The notes beneath the pieces were generated by a model that was not told the DNA's origin, made no database searches, and saw nothing but the letters and a program-made list of their open reading frames with translations. Positions 50,566 to 60,172 of a stretch of DNA of 64,000 nucleotides are shown here, one piece after another; the first letter of the stretch is position 1, and each line of letters opens with the position of its first letter. The position numbers and the translations under genes were made by a program. Origin of the DNA: Berkiella sp964496435 (GTDB lineage: Bacteria; Pseudomonadota; Gammaproteobacteria; Berkiellales; Berkiellaceae); NCBI GenBank assembly GCA_964496435.1, contig CAZBZP010000015.1, positions 1-64,000 of the forward strand. The letters are read 5' to 3'.

Positions 50566-51038
50566 ACATGACTACTCGAAGATGACTGTTTGGCTGCTGT
50601 TTTACTATTAGATGAGGGCGCATCATCTTGGGTTACTAAGCCCACAGAGGGCGCGCCTGCATGCTGTAGCACCACCATGGCACCAATAACCTTGGCATAA
50701 TTTACACTGCCATCTGCTTTCACCAAAACCTTACGCTCAGGCATCAGTTTTAGCTCAGCCATGACTCTGGTGGTTAGAGCTTCTTTAGCAATAGGCAACT
50801 GCGGACTCTCGCTGATGTTTAAATAAAAGTTGCCTGTTTTGTCCACGCTGACAATGATAGGTTCTTTCTCTGAAGGAGGAAGTGACTTAGCACTGGCTTG
50901 TGGTAAATCGACCGCTACACCCTGCTGTAATAAAGGTGCTGTCACAATAAAAATCACGAGCAAAACCAACATCACATCGATGTAAGGAACCACATTAATT
51001 TCTGCAACAAGTTTTTTAGGTCGACGTTTTTTTAGCAT
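50562..51038 (-). CDS. tolR: Tol-Pal system protein TolR
   Basis: ExbD/TolR proton-channel partner of TolQ. Residues 12-40 (AEINVVPYIDVMLVLLVIF) hold the membrane helix with the essential Asp. The rest is a periplasmic dimerisation domain (VDKTGNFYLNISE, VLVKADGSVNYAKVIGAMV), ending in a Ser/Lys-rich tail. 158 residues. Between tolQ and tolA. Confidence 0.96.
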   Translation of the reverse strand: MLKKRRPKKLVAEINVVPYIDVMLVLLVIFIVTAPLLQQGVAVDLPQASAKSLPPSEKEPIIVSVDKTGNFYLNISESPQLPIAKEALTTRVMAELKLMPERKVLVKADGSVNYAKVIGAMVVLQHAGAPSVGLVTQDDAPSSNSKTAAKQSSSSSHV

Positions 51039-51039
51039 G

Positions 51040-51774
51040 CTAAGCCCTACTATTCATTTCATCTAAATTAGGACGCGCATCGGTTTGCTCTTCTTGCCAT
51101 GATTGGCTGTGCAATCGGCGATGTAAAGCACTTGAAAATTCTTCGGCCAAGTTATCATAAGCACGAATTAACTTATCCACTTGGTTGAAGAAACGGTTAT
51201 AAGCAAAAACGGCAGGAATAGCTGCAAACAAACCTAAAGCGGTTGCAACTAAGGCCTCAGAAATACCTGGTGCAACCATGGCAAGCGTTGCTTGTTGGGT
51301 AGCGCCTAAGCCACGAAAGGCTGTCATGATACCCCAGACGGTGCCAAACAAACCGATATATACGCTAATAGATCCCACTGTTGCCAAGAAGGGTAATGAT
51401 TGTTCTAAATCATCTTCTTGCTTAGCTAAAGCCACACGTAAAGCACGTTCTGTGCCTTCCATAACAGCCGTTGCTGGTGCTTCTTGCTTATATAAGCGTA
51501 CAAATTCACGAAAGCCTGCTCGAAATACTTGTTCGATGCCCAGGCCTGGATTACGTTTTTGCGCCAGATAATCGTAAAGTCGATTTAAATCTGCTGTTGC
51601 CGCAAAACGCTCTTGGAATTCTTCAAACATTTTTTGTGCTTGCTTTAGCGCAAAACCACGTTGAAAGATCAACGTCCAAGAAAGGACGGAGAGTACCATC
51701 AAAATGAGCATCACAATTTGCACTAATGCACTGGCGTCTGTGAATAAACTCAGCAAAGATAAGTCAGTGTTCAC
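51040..51774 (-). CDS. tolQ: Tol-Pal system protein TolQ
   Basis: MotA/TolQ/ExbB-type proton channel that powers Tol-Pal. Three membrane helices: SALVQIVMLILMVLSVLSW, then SLPFLATVGSISVYIGLFGTVW and VAPGISEALVATALGLFAAI, the latter two with the family's GLFGTVWGIM and GI(S/A)EALVATA motifs. 244 residues, normal. The start overlaps the ybgC stop by four bases. Confidence 0.96.
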   Translation of the reverse strand: MNTDLSLLSLFTDASALVQIVMLILMVLSVLSWTLIFQRGFALKQAQKMFEEFQERFAATADLNRLYDYLAQKRNPGLGIEQVFRAGFREFVRLYKQEAPATAVMEGTERALRVALAKQEDDLEQSLPFLATVGSISVYIGLFGTVWGIMTAFRGLGATQQATLAMVAPGISEALVATALGLFAAIPAVFAYNRFFNQVDKLIRAYDNLAEEFSSALHRRLHSQSWQEEQTDARPNLDEMNSRA

Positions 51775-52175
51775 GCTTTTAGCTCCTCAACAACCACTGC
51801 GGGAATTGCGCAGGGTTTAAATTGTTTATTGACACACACCACAACAACTTCCCCTGAACATATCATAGTATTCATATCATCCGGATCAAAATAGACATTT
51901 TGCCTAAAAGTCATACTCGCTTTTCCGCATTTTACCAAGTCAGTTGTGACAATTATATCTTGTTGTAGCGTGGCAGGCCTTTCATAAGTAATGCTGATAG
52001 CCCGCACGACAAATTGTACGCCAAAGGTATCAATTAAAGTCGGCAAACTCAATCCTTTTTGCTGCAATAGCGTCGATCTTGCTCGTTCCATGAACTTAAT
52101 ATAGTTAGCATGATAAACAATTCCGGCAGCATCGGTGTCTTCATAGAAGATATGAACGGGGTAATGGTGCGACAT
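51771..52175 (-). CDS. ybgC: Acyl-CoA thioesterase YbgC (tol-pal associated)
   Basis: Hot-dog fold thioesterase encoded at the head of the tol-pal operon. The active-site region YEDTDAAGIVYHANYIKFMERAR is the YbgC signature with its catalytic Asp. The ATG at 52175 gives the family start MSHHYPVHIFYED; an upstream start at 52199 is not supported. 134 residues. Hydrolyses acyl-CoA or acyl-ACP thioesters in known members; its link to Tol-Pal is not established. Confidence 0.93.
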   Translation of the reverse strand: MSHHYPVHIFYEDTDAAGIVYHANYIKFMERARSTLLQQKGLSLPTLIDTFGVQFVVRAISITYERPATLQQDIIVTTDLVKCGKASMTFRQNVYFDPDDMNTMICSGEVVVVCVNKQFKPCAIPAVVVEELKA

Positions 52176-52322
52176 CTTTTTATTTCCACTAAAGCGCATT
52201 GTATCTTGCGCCTTCTTTGGGACTAAGAGCTCTGAAATCTAAGTTTGAAAAGAAAGTAGATCTTCAATGAGAGGATTTTTACATAAATGAGGTTCATCTG
52301 TCATGTACAATATGGCAGGGTT

Positions 52323-55300
52323 CTAGTATTCATAGTTAAGTCTGATGCTGCCAGCCCATGCCTGATATTCTTCCTTGGTATACCAATCCCCTTTGATACT
52401 CAGCACAACATTAGTACCAAGAAAGACAGCAAGACTGCCGCCTAAATTGATACTCGCCTGGGCAGGCTTAAAACCGAAGGTTTCAAAACTGGGGCCACCA
52501 CCGATAAATTGTGCCGTCGCTCTCATACTATCACCTATTATGTCATAGAAGGATAACAGGTGGATTTCAGGTTGGTATAACACTTTGCTAAAAGCATAGT
52601 CGTTAAATATTTTAAACCCTATTCCCCATAGCAACATATTATAATCTTCATCGTTTATTTGCAGATCTGCGGTATCTGCATTCCTTTGCGTGTATTCACT
52701 TAAGTTTAAATGCGAGAAGAATAAGGATGTAAGAGGAATGAGCTGAAAATATTCGCTTTCGATTTGATAACCAAGCTCTCCTTTTATGCCCGATTGCCAG
52801 CCATGATAATTTTCTGTTGGGTAATAGCTTAGATCCGCAAAATTAACCTGATAATTAGTTGCATAATTATTATAGGCTAATCCACCATACCAATGGATAA
52901 AGAAGGGGTTATCAAAAAAATAACTACCATATAACAAACCTTGATAACTATTGGCTTGGGTGCCAGCAAATAAAACATCATGCGCTAAATCAAAATTTGT
53001 CCAACTTAAGGCAGCACCTAATAAAGAGGCATCGCTCAACATAAAATCGGCACCAAGTGCTATGCCACTCATGCTATCTTTATAACCTTGGATCTCCTGT
53101 CGTTCTTCTTGGGTTGCTGTATAGCCGTAAACTTTTACCCATGCCCTTTCATCTGAAACTTCCCAATCGCCTGCTGATAATCCTGCATAGCGGTGTTTAC
53201 ACATATAATTTTTGGGGTGATGTCGGCAATATTGGATGTCTTTAATACGCTCTTCTAGCACATCAAAGGTTTGTCTTTGTGCCTCAAAACTCTCAAAGAC
53301 AACAGCACCATCATTGATAGGCGCTAATGAGCTAAGCGCTGCACATAGTGTTGCTTCATCAGAAAATACACCTAATTGATTTAGTATTTCACCCAGTGTG
53401 CCAGAAACTGTTGTGCCTAAAAGAGAACTTATTGTGTTAGCAACTGCATTTCCTTGGCAACCCATGCCAGATGATGAGGGCGAGGAGAGAGATTCTATGG
53501 TAATCACTAAATCTAGCTCATTTCCATTAACTTCGGTCACAAAATGATTAACCAAACTCGTTGAGATGACTGGAATGCTATGTAAATTGGCACCAAGTCC
53601 AGCACCATCTAATACAATCGGGATCACAATGCTGCCCCCAGGAATATTGCCTGGTGGATTACTGATCACAACCTTAGCGCCAGCATCAACGGTTGCTATT
53701 CCCTTGGCATCTACGAGGCCAGTCGCCAAGGAACCGGCCATATTTAAGGCTAATGCACTATTGGAAGATAGATTAAAGTCTCCGGTTACTGTAAGCGGTT
53801 TTGCGGCAGTGGAAAGACTTAAGACAGAGCCGTTATCAACGCTTAAATTCCCATTGATTGTTCTTGGTGCATTAACAAGTAAAGTGCCACCATTAGGCAC
53901 ATTCACGTTGCTAGCAAAAATATTATTATTTAAATTAACAATACTGCCTACGGCGCCTTGCATCGAGACTAATTTTAATGCCGTAACGCCCCCAATTTGT
54001 GAAGCAATGGTTGAATTTCCTAAAAACACTAAAGTGCCTTGATTATTAACCGAGGTTAAGACAGGTCCTGTTATTAGCTTGTCATTACTTAAATTAGCGG
54101 TTGCATCAGCCAAGAAATTAACAGTATTAGCGATAACATTGCCTTGCAAATTTACCACTGAACCTGCACCTGCAATATTAACTGCAGCTAATGATGCATC
54201 ACCTATATCACCCGTTACTGTGCTGTTACCTAAAAATTGCAATGTGCCTGTTCCCGCACTTATGCTATCAATCGCACCATTAACAATGCTATTGGGGCCA
54301 AGAAAAAGCGTATTATTTCCCTGCAATTGAGTAAGAGCCGCATAAATATTACCATTGATTGTCGTCGATGCGTTTTGATTAACTTTTATCAAATTAAAAG
54401 TATTGCCTGCTTGGCCAATATTTCCATTAATTGTCGTTGCAGCGCTATTCGCTACATTCAAGATATCTACATTATTTCTATTGGTAGTTATATTCCCCGT
54501 TAGCGCCATGGCGCCAGGTGAATTTAACAAAAGGGTTGTTGCCGTTGCACTATTGCCTACAATATTAATGGTATTTGCTTTGATAATTGCGCCGTTTAGC
54601 TCAACTATTTTATTTAAGCCTTGAGAAGAATTGAGTGAAATCAAATTTAATGAATTGGTATTGCCCACATTTCCGGTTAATCGCCCAGAACCTTGAAATT
54701 GTAAAATACCCACCCCATTAGCAATGGAATCAACTGCACCTGTAATAGTATTTGCATCCCCTAGAGATAAAGTATTATTGGCCTGAAATTGGGTGGTTGT
54801 GGCAATAACATTCCCATTAATGGTCGTATTATTATTTTGCCCCACTTTTATTACATTAAATGCTTTACCCGCAGCACCGATATTTCCTTTGATAGTCGTC
54901 GCACCGGTATTGGCAATATTTAAAATGTCCAGGTTATTACTGATGTTTGGAATAATGCTGCCTGTAATAGACATAGCGCCGGCACTATTGAGCAGTAGTG
55001 TGGTTGGGTTAACATTGTCTCCAATCGTATTAATTGTATTAACATTAATAACTGAGCCATTTAATTCAAGCTGCTTTGCCCCACCGCCTGAGTTTATATT
55101 TAAATGAGAGAGACTGTTGTTAAAGCCGATATTGCCAGTAATGCGCCCACCGCCTAAAAATTGTAAGGTACCTGTGCCAGGGGTCGTTGTATCTACCGCG
55201 CCGTTTATCGTGTTGCCATCTGCAAGGGTTAGTGCATTATTTCCTTGAAATTGGGTCGTGCTAGCAAAAATATTCCCAGAAATGGCAAGATCATTATGTA

Positions 55301-55817
55301 ATCCGATTTTAAGTAAATTAAGGGATTGATTATTTTTAGCTATATTTCCTGTGATGCTCGCTGCATTAGTAACATCCAGGGTATCTTCATTATTTGTGTT
55401 AGGTGTGATGTCAGCAGTTAATGCCATGAGTGCATTATTTAATTTGAGGGTTGTCCCATTTGCAGGATTACCTGAACCATCATCATTAATAAATATATTC
55501 ACTGCATTAATGAGGCTTCCGTCTAATTCTACTGTCTTAGCGATACCACCAGCGGAGTTAATGTTAATTAAAGAAAGCGCGGCTGTATTACCAATATTTC
55601 CTGTGACAAGACCACCGCCTTGGAATTGCAAAATACCTACGCCAGCGCCACCAGAAGTATTATTAACACTCCCGCTAATAGTTAGCGTATCAGTCAAGTT
55701 AGCGGTTGCATTAGCAGCAAAGTTGATGACACCCGCATTTACATTTCCATTAAAGTTAACGGTTTTTCCAGCAGTTTGCAGATTCATAATAGCAACAGGC
55801 GCGTTTGCCCCCACCAC
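52323..55817 (-). CDS. Autotransporter passenger and beta-barrel (separated from its signal peptide by a TGA)
   Basis: Type V secreted surface protein. From 55871 leftward the frame is open to 52323, with a first ATG at 55817. The passenger has three consecutive repeats of about 154 residues (markers TTQFQGNNALTLADGNTING, TGAVD, VIKVxQN, GNIG) with the Asn/Gly/Thr-rich beta-helix look. The last 270 residues are an autotransporter barrel (WVKVYGYTATQEERQEIQGY, SGIALGADFMLSDASLLGAA, terminal SIRLNYEY). The signal peptide lies in the same frame at 55875-56132, before one TGA at 55872-55874. Without readthrough this part lacks an export signal, so it is a pseudogene or a readthrough product. Confidence 0.8.
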   Translation of the reverse strand: MVGANAPVAIMNLQTAGKTVNFNGNVNAGVINFAANATANLTDTLTISGSVNNTSGGAGVGILQFQGGGLVTGNIGNTAALSLININSAGGIAKTVELDGSLINAVNIFINDDGSGNPANGTTLKLNNALMALTADITPNTNNEDTLDVTNAASITGNIAKNNQSLNLLKIGLHNDLAISGNIFASTTQFQGNNALTLADGNTINGAVDTTTPGTGTLQFLGGGRITGNIGFNNSLSHLNINSGGGAKQLELNGSVINVNTINTIGDNVNPTTLLLNSAGAMSITGSIIPNISNNLDILNIANTGATTIKGNIGAAGKAFNVIKVGQNNNTTINGNVIATTTQFQANNTLSLGDANTITGAVDSIANGVGILQFQGSGRLTGNVGNTNSLNLISLNSSQGLNKIVELNGAIIKANTINIVGNSATATTLLLNSPGAMALTGNITTNRNNVDILNVANSAATTINGNIGQAGNTFNLIKVNQNASTTINGNIYAALTQLQGNNTLFLGPNSIVNGAIDSISAGTGTLQFLGNSTVTGDIGDASLAAVNIAGAGSVVNLQGNVIANTVNFLADATANLSNDKLITGPVLTSVNNQGTLVFLGNSTIASQIGGVTALKLVSMQGAVGSIVNLNNNIFASNVNVPNGGTLLVNAPRTINGNLSVDNGSVLSLSTAAKPLTVTGDFNLSSNSALALNMAGSLATGLVDAKGIATVDAGAKVVISNPPGNIPGGSIVIPIVLDGAGLGANLHSIPVISTSLVNHFVTEVNGNELDLVITIESLSSPSSSGMGCQGNAVANTISSLLGTTVSGTLGEILNQLGVFSDEATLCAALSSLAPINDGAVVFESFEAQRQTFDVLEERIKDIQYCRHHPKNYMCKHRYAGLSAGDWEVSDERAWVKVYGYTATQEERQEIQGYKDSMSGIALGADFMLSDASLLGAALSWTNFDLAHDVLFAGTQANSYQGLLYGSYFFDNPFFIHWYGGLAYNNYATNYQVNFADLSYYPTENYHGWQSGIKGELGYQIESEYFQLIPLTSLFFSHLNLSEYTQRNADTADLQINDEDYNMLLWGIGFKIFNDYAFSKVLYQPEIHLLSFYDIIGDSMRATAQFIGGGPSFETFGFKPAQASINLGGSLAVFLGTNVVLSIKGDWYTKEEYQAWAGSIRLNYEY

Positions 55818-55871
55818 ACCTGTTACCGTTCCGCCACCAGCAAAATTAACAACATCATTTGTATTAATGGG

Positions 55872-56132
55872 TCAAGCAACATCAATCGAAGCAGCCAATC
55901 CCAACAGAGGGAGAAAACTTTGGCCTATGGTATATCCATCGGTGACGGTTAGGGTGAGATTGTTTAAAACAAAATCATAGCCTTGCCCCAAATCCGGGGT
56001 CAAAGCTGTTGATGTGCTGAGTATGAGGGGTACAAGACCTGCTTGCGCCTTTATCGGCACCAAGCCAAAAAGAACGCTTGCCAGTGCAATTTTTGCCAAA
56101 TTATGTTGCAAAAAACGACAATTATTGGTCAT
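55872..56132 (-). pseudogene. N-terminal signal-peptide fragment of the autotransporter
   Basis: 86 residues ending in an in-frame TGA. Residues 1-32 (NLAKIALASVLFGLVPIKAQA) form a signal peptide, followed by GLVPLILSTSTALTPDLGQG and a short passenger start (NNLTLTVTDG). Reading through the TGA continues into PINTNDVVNFAGGGTVTG of the large frame without a shift. The stop is followed by C (TGAC), the leakiest context for TGA in E. coli. Sequencing error, recent inactivation and programmed readthrough are all possible. Confidence 0.7.
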
Positions 56133-56379
56133 ATATGTCTAAGTACTAAACATTAGAATATCTAATGTATATACACGCATGTTTTTTTAATAGCAATAAA
56201 ATCACCAAAAAATTAAGGCAAAATACGAGATTAACCATACGTTAGTTGGTTAACAACTCTGATGGGCGTTTCTTAGCAGAATTACAAACTTTCGACTTGG
56301 TAAAGTGACAGGCATTGTCCAAAAGCAGTTCATGAACATAAAATGAACTGCTATATGAAAATGAAAGGGTTATAAAAAA

Positions 56380-57393
56380 TTAAGTTGAGGGAGGCTGAAT
56401 GCCAAAGTGTTGGTATGTCTGCGCTGTAACAATCCTTCCCCTTGGTGTTCTTATCATAAATCCCTGTTGGATAAGATAAGGCTCTATTACATCTTCAATC
56501 GTATCGCGCGATTCGCCTAAGGCTGCCGCAATACTATCAATGCCGACAGGACCGCCACCAAATTTATCGATAGCGCACATTAAAAGTTTTCTATCAAGAA
56601 TATCAAAACCCTGATCGTCAACATCTAACAACGCCAGCGCTTCTTGAGCCAAGGATAAAGTAACAACACCTTCACCACGCACTTGGGCCACATCGCGCAC
56701 GCGACGCAATAAGCGGTTCGCAATACGCGGGGTACCGCGTGAACGGCGCGCTATTTCATGCGCACCTTCTTCTGTCATGGGAATGCGCAGCACATTGGCG
56801 GCGCGCATCACAATATTCTTAAGCTCTGTTACGGTATAAAATTCTAAACGCAAAACAATTCCAAAACGATCGCGCAAAGGAGAAGTTAACATCCCTGCTC
56901 TTGTGGTGGCACCAATTAAGGTAAAGGGCGGTATATCTAGTTTAATACTTCTAGCAGCAGGACCTTCCCCAATCATAATGTCGATTTGAAAATCTTCCAT
57001 CGCAGGATAAAGCACTTCTTCTACAATGGGGCTCAACCTATGAATTTCATCGATGAACAAAACATCATGTGGTTGTAAATTGGTTAAAATCGCGGCCAAA
57101 TCGCCTGCTCTTTCTATTACAGGCCCTGAGGTTTGCTTAATGTTAACCCCAAGCTCATTAGCCACAATATTCGCTAAGGTCGTTTTACCTAAGCCAGGCG
57201 GACCAAATATCAATAAATGATCCATCGCTTCTTGACGGTGTTTGGTGGCTTCTATAAAAATGCCTAATTGCTCGCAGGCGGCATTTTGCCCGGTATAATC
57301 ATGCAAGTATTGTGGCCTGATCTGCGCTTCACCGAGGTTTTCACCTTCTTTGGTTACACTTGACACTACTCTATCGGTTACTTCACTCGTCAT
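56380..57393 (-). CDS. ruvB: Holliday junction helicase RuvB
   Basis: AAA+ motor that drives branch migration with RuvA. Walker A GPPGLGKTT, Walker B LFIDEIHRLS, sensor TLIGATTRAGML, arginine finger region SPLRDRFG, and the winged-helix end EPYLIQQGFMIRTPRGR. 337 residues. Overlaps ruvA by four bases. Confidence 0.98.
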   Translation of the reverse strand: MTSEVTDRVVSSVTKEGENLGEAQIRPQYLHDYTGQNAACEQLGIFIEATKHRQEAMDHLLIFGPPGLGKTTLANIVANELGVNIKQTSGPVIERAGDLAAILTNLQPHDVLFIDEIHRLSPIVEEVLYPAMEDFQIDIMIGEGPAARSIKLDIPPFTLIGATTRAGMLTSPLRDRFGIVLRLEFYTVTELKNIVMRAANVLRIPMTEEGAHEIARRSRGTPRIANRLLRRVRDVAQVRGEGVVTLSLAQEALALLDVDDQGFDILDRKLLMCAIDKFGGGPVGIDSIAAALGESRDTIEDVIEPYLIQQGFMIRTPRGRIVTAQTYQHFGIQPPST

Positions 57394-57998
57394 ACTTTCG
57401 CCAGTCCTTGCAATGCTTCTTTAATGATATGCTCACAGCTTTGGGTTTGATCTTGCACTTTCCCCACTGCTTTACTTGCTTCGTTTGGCTTATAGCCTAA
57501 TGATACTAAAGCCGCGATAGCTTCTTGAATTGGATCATCATTTTGCTTTTTGGTTAATAGCATTGCCGTATGGGCTGTTGATAATCCTAAATCTAGTTTA
57601 GACAATTTGTCCTGCATTTCTACTAAGATGCGTTGGGCTGTCTTTGCACCAATACCAGGAAGTTTTTGCAATCTCGCGACTTCTTGATTCATGACAATTG
57701 TTGCAAAATCTTGGGGACTGAGCCCAGAAAGAATAGCCAAGGCAACTTTGGGCCCCACACCATTAATTTTAATAATTTCTTGAAATAACCGGCATTCTTG
57801 GGCAGAGATAAAGCCATAGAGAATGTGCGCATCTTCGCGAACTATAAAATGTGTACGTATTGTTATTTCTTGACCAATCTCAGGCAAGCTAAAAAAGGTA
57901 GATAAGGGCGCTTGCAGGCAATACCCCACCCCACCAACATCTATCATCAAGTGAGGTGGTTGTTTTTCAAGTAACCTACCGCGTAGTTGTCCTATCAT
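57390..57998 (-). CDS. ruvA: Holliday junction protein RuvA
   Basis: Tetrameric Holliday junction-binding subunit. N-terminal OB fold (MIGQLRGRLLEKQPPH, VGGVGYCLQ), two helix-hairpin-helix motifs (INGVGPKVALAILSG, LPGIGAKTAQRILVEM), and the flexible C-terminal domain III that contacts RuvB (VSLGYKPNEASKAV). 202 residues. Overlaps ruvC by 23 bases. Confidence 0.98.
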   Translation of the reverse strand: MIGQLRGRLLEKQPPHLMIDVGGVGYCLQAPLSTFFSLPEIGQEITIRTHFIVREDAHILYGFISAQECRLFQEIIKINGVGPKVALAILSGLSPQDFATIVMNQEVARLQKLPGIGAKTAQRILVEMQDKLSKLDLGLSTAHTAMLLTKKQNDDPIQEAIAALVSLGYKPNEASKAVGKVQDQTQSCEHIIKEALQGLAKV

Positions 57999-58545
57999 AA
58001 GCTTTCCATTGTGTTGAACGTTTTGTTCTTCTGGCCCTTGCGTTTACCGTGCTTAAGGCTTGCGTGCCCATGACATGACTATGACATAAAGCAACAGCAA
58101 GCGCATCTGCTGCATCCGCCTGGGGTTTTGTCGGTAAATTAAGTAGAATTTGTATCATGTGCTGTATTTGGGCCTTGTCGGCACTGCCTTTACCCACAAT
58201 CGCTAATTTTACTTGGCGCGCAGCATACTCATAAACTGGCACATTCGCAGTCATGGCTGCGGCAATGGCCACCCCTCTAGCTTGACCTAACTTCAATGCA
58301 GAGGAAACATTTTTTTGTACAAATACCTGCTCAATGGCTAATTCAGTAGGTTTAAATTGCTTCACAATATCTTGGATTTCAGCAAACAATCGCGCTAATC
58401 GTGATGGCATATCAGGGGCTGTTAATCGTACACAACCCCCCATCAAACAAAGGGCTTGGCCTTGATTTTTAATTTCAATAATACCAAAGCCAGTCACTTT
58501 TGAGCCTGGATCTATGCCTAAAATCCTTTTTGTGTTTGCTCCCAC
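57976..58545 (-). CDS. ruvC: Holliday junction resolvase RuvC
   Basis: Endonuclease that cuts Holliday junctions. RNase H-like fold with acidic active-site residues in GIDPGSKVTG, the conserved Glu in LAIEQVFVQKN, and the Asp pair in KPQADAADALAVALCH. 189 residues, slightly longer at the C-terminus than usual. Four bases downstream of yebC, as in E. coli. Confidence 0.97.
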   Translation of the reverse strand: MGANTKRILGIDPGSKVTGFGIIEIKNQGQALCLMGGCVRLTAPDMPSRLARLFAEIQDIVKQFKPTELAIEQVFVQKNVSSALKLGQARGVAIAAAMTANVPVYEYAARQVKLAIVGKGSADKAQIQHMIQILLNLPTKPQADAADALAVALCHSHVMGTQALSTVNARARRTKRSTQWKAYDRTTTR

Positions 58546-58548
58546 GTC

Positions 58549-59292
58549 TTATCCTAATTGGCTGCCAATCTCTTCTGAAATATCAGCATTGGAATAAACA
58601 TCTTGCACATCATCAAGATCTTCTAAGAGATCAACCATTTTCATAAATTGCGTTGCATCATCCACCGTGTTTAAGGTCACGTTCACGGATGCTTTCATCG
58701 TCACTTCTGCGCTTTCTGGATTAAACCCACCAGCTTTAAGCGAGGCCAAGACATCACTAAAAGCTTCAGGCGTTGTGTTGACCAAGAAAGTGCCATCATC
58801 ATCTTTCATGACATCTTCTGCGCCTGCTTCAATAGCAGCTTCCATGAGCTTATCTTCATTTGTTTCTTTAGCAAAATAGATTTCACCTATTTTAGTAAAA
58901 AGATAAGAAACAGAACCGTCTGTGCCTAAATTTCCACCCATTTTCGTAAATACGTGACGTACTTCTGAAACAGTGCGATTACGGTTATCTGTTAAACAAT
59001 CTACCATCATGGCAATACCATTGGGGCCGTAGCCTTCATAACGGATTGATTCCATATTGGCGGAATCATCCCCCCCCATACCGCGTTTAATCGCACGGTC
59101 AATGGTGTCTCGGGTCATGTTCTGTGCCAGTGCTTTATCCACAGCGATGCGTAAGCGGGGGTTGTTGATATCGGAGCTCAGCTTGGCTGCCGTGGTAATT
59201 TCTCTAATCAGCTTGGTAAATATTTTGCCTCGTTTGGCGTCTTGTGCACCTTTACGATGTTTAATATTTGCCCATTTACTATGCCCTGCCAT
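58549..59292 (-). CDS. yebC: YebC/PmpR-family regulatory protein (TACO1-like)
   Basis: Conserved protein known as a transcription factor in some bacteria and recently tied to translation of proline stretches. N-terminus MAGHSKWANIKHRKGAQDAK is diagnostic; IDRAIKRGMG, YEGYGPNGIAMMVDCLTDNRNRT and the LEDLDDVQDVYSNAD end are typical. 247 residues. Between nudB and ruvC, as in E. coli. Confidence 0.97.
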   Translation of the reverse strand: MAGHSKWANIKHRKGAQDAKRGKIFTKLIREITTAAKLSSDINNPRLRIAVDKALAQNMTRDTIDRAIKRGMGGDDSANMESIRYEGYGPNGIAMMVDCLTDNRNRTVSEVRHVFTKMGGNLGTDGSVSYLFTKIGEIYFAKETNEDKLMEAAIEAGAEDVMKDDDGTFLVNTTPEAFSDVLASLKAGGFNPESAEVTMKASVNVTLNTVDDATQFMKMVDLLEDLDDVQDVYSNADISEEIGSQLG

Positions 59293-59300
59293 TTTTCCTC

Positions 59301-59768
59301 CTAAGGAACATACTTATCGATGGCGTCACTATTCGTTGATGAAATGACTTTTTCTAATGCTTCTTCTTTAGTTACCCAACAATAGCTAGTGTGCTCTTTG
59401 CTTACGCTAATGTTGATTGGTTTTGCCACCCGAAAACAAAAAACGTGCTCTAAATTTCGAGTAACCCCAGGAGCGTAACGTTTCAACCACTGAGGGTAGA
59501 TTTCGAAGTAAGCCGATGCCTGACAATCTTGCATATCGCCATCGGTTGCACTTAAACCTGTTTCTTCTTTTAACTCACGCCATGCACTGATAAGGGGAGA
59601 AGTTTCAGCATCTTGCATGCTACCTGTTACAGATTGCCAAAAGTCTGGCCAATCTTTTCGTTGTAACAACAAAACACTGCCATCTCGCGCATATACAATC
59701 ACTAAAATCGATTCAGGACGTTTAAATTCAGGCATGATAAGCAAAGAATGATGACAAAATTTGCTCAT
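59301..59768 (-). CDS. nudB: Dihydroneopterin triphosphate diphosphatase
   Basis: Nudix hydrolase of folate biosynthesis that removes pyrophosphate from dihydroneopterin triphosphate. ESILVIVYARDG, RKDWPDFWQSVTGSMQDAET and the Nudix box segment AWRELKEETGLS match NudB, as does YAPGVTRNLEHVFCF. The order nudB-yebC-ruvC is conserved. Start uncertain: ATG at 59768 (TAGGG upstream) or ATG at 59735, which would give MPEFKRPESI. 155 or 144 residues. Confidence 0.92.
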   Translation of the reverse strand: MSKFCHHSLLIMPEFKRPESILVIVYARDGSVLLLQRKDWPDFWQSVTGSMQDAETSPLISAWRELKEETGLSATDGDMQDCQASAYFEIYPQWLKRYAPGVTRNLEHVFCFRVAKPINISVSKEHTSYCWVTKEEALEKVISSTNSDAIDKYVP

Positions 59769-59775
59769 AATTATA

Positions 59776-59801
59776 CCCTACTTCGCTAAAGCTTCGTAGG
59801 G
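59776..59801. repeat. Short palindromic repeat, copy B
   Basis: 26-bp element with CCCTAC/GTAGGG arms around TTCGCTAAAGCTTC. Same class as 757-782; lies directly upstream of nudB, where a transcript start could be affected. Confidence 0.55.
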
Positions 59802-59888
59802 CAGACCCTAAACGGTCAAATACAGGGGCTGACTTATATTTAGTTATTAAGTATACTGAGACGTATTTCAGACTTTTATGGATAGAAA

Positions 59889-60140
59889 ATGATTCGACTT
59901 CTGATGATTCTTGGCATGGTTGTAGCCATCTTTTGGATTATTAAACAATTATTCCGCTTTTTTTTAGTGCGTTGGCTAAAAAACCTTCAGGCAAATGCTG
60001 CCCCTTTTCAGGCTGCGAAGGTTAATGATTTAAGTGAAAAGCTCGTGCAGTGTGCCTATTGCCGCACCTTTATACCTGAAAATAAGGCAGTTCAAGCCCG
60101 CCAACAATCTTATTGTAGCGCAGAACACAGCAAGCTATAG
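59889..60140 (+). CDS. PP0621-like small membrane protein with cysteine motifs
   Basis: 83 residues: one N-terminal membrane helix (LLMILGMVVAIFWIIKQLF), then a small domain with CAYCRTFIPENKA and a later SYCSAEH, a Cys4/His-like metal-binding arrangement. Proteins of this type (PP0621 family) precede pilS in other gammaproteobacteria. It is 32 bases before pilS here. Function unknown; zinc binding is inferred from the cysteines. Confidence 0.8.
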   Translation: MIRLLMILGMVVAIFWIIKQLFRFFLVRWLKNLQANAAPFQAAKVNDLSEKLVQCAYCRTFIPENKAVQARQQSYCSAEHSKL

Positions 60141-60172
60141 TTAAAGAACTTTCAACCCAAGGACGGGTTATC

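Noticed and set aside
55872..55874. Selenocysteine at the autotransporter TGA
   Set aside because: The residue lies in a passenger start with no redox motif, and I see no selenocysteine-insertion hairpin; no sel genes are in the window.
53057..55980. Several plus-strand open frames inside the autotransporter region
   Set aside because: They are antisense to the repetitive passenger; the open frames result from its Asn/Thr/Gly-rich composition.
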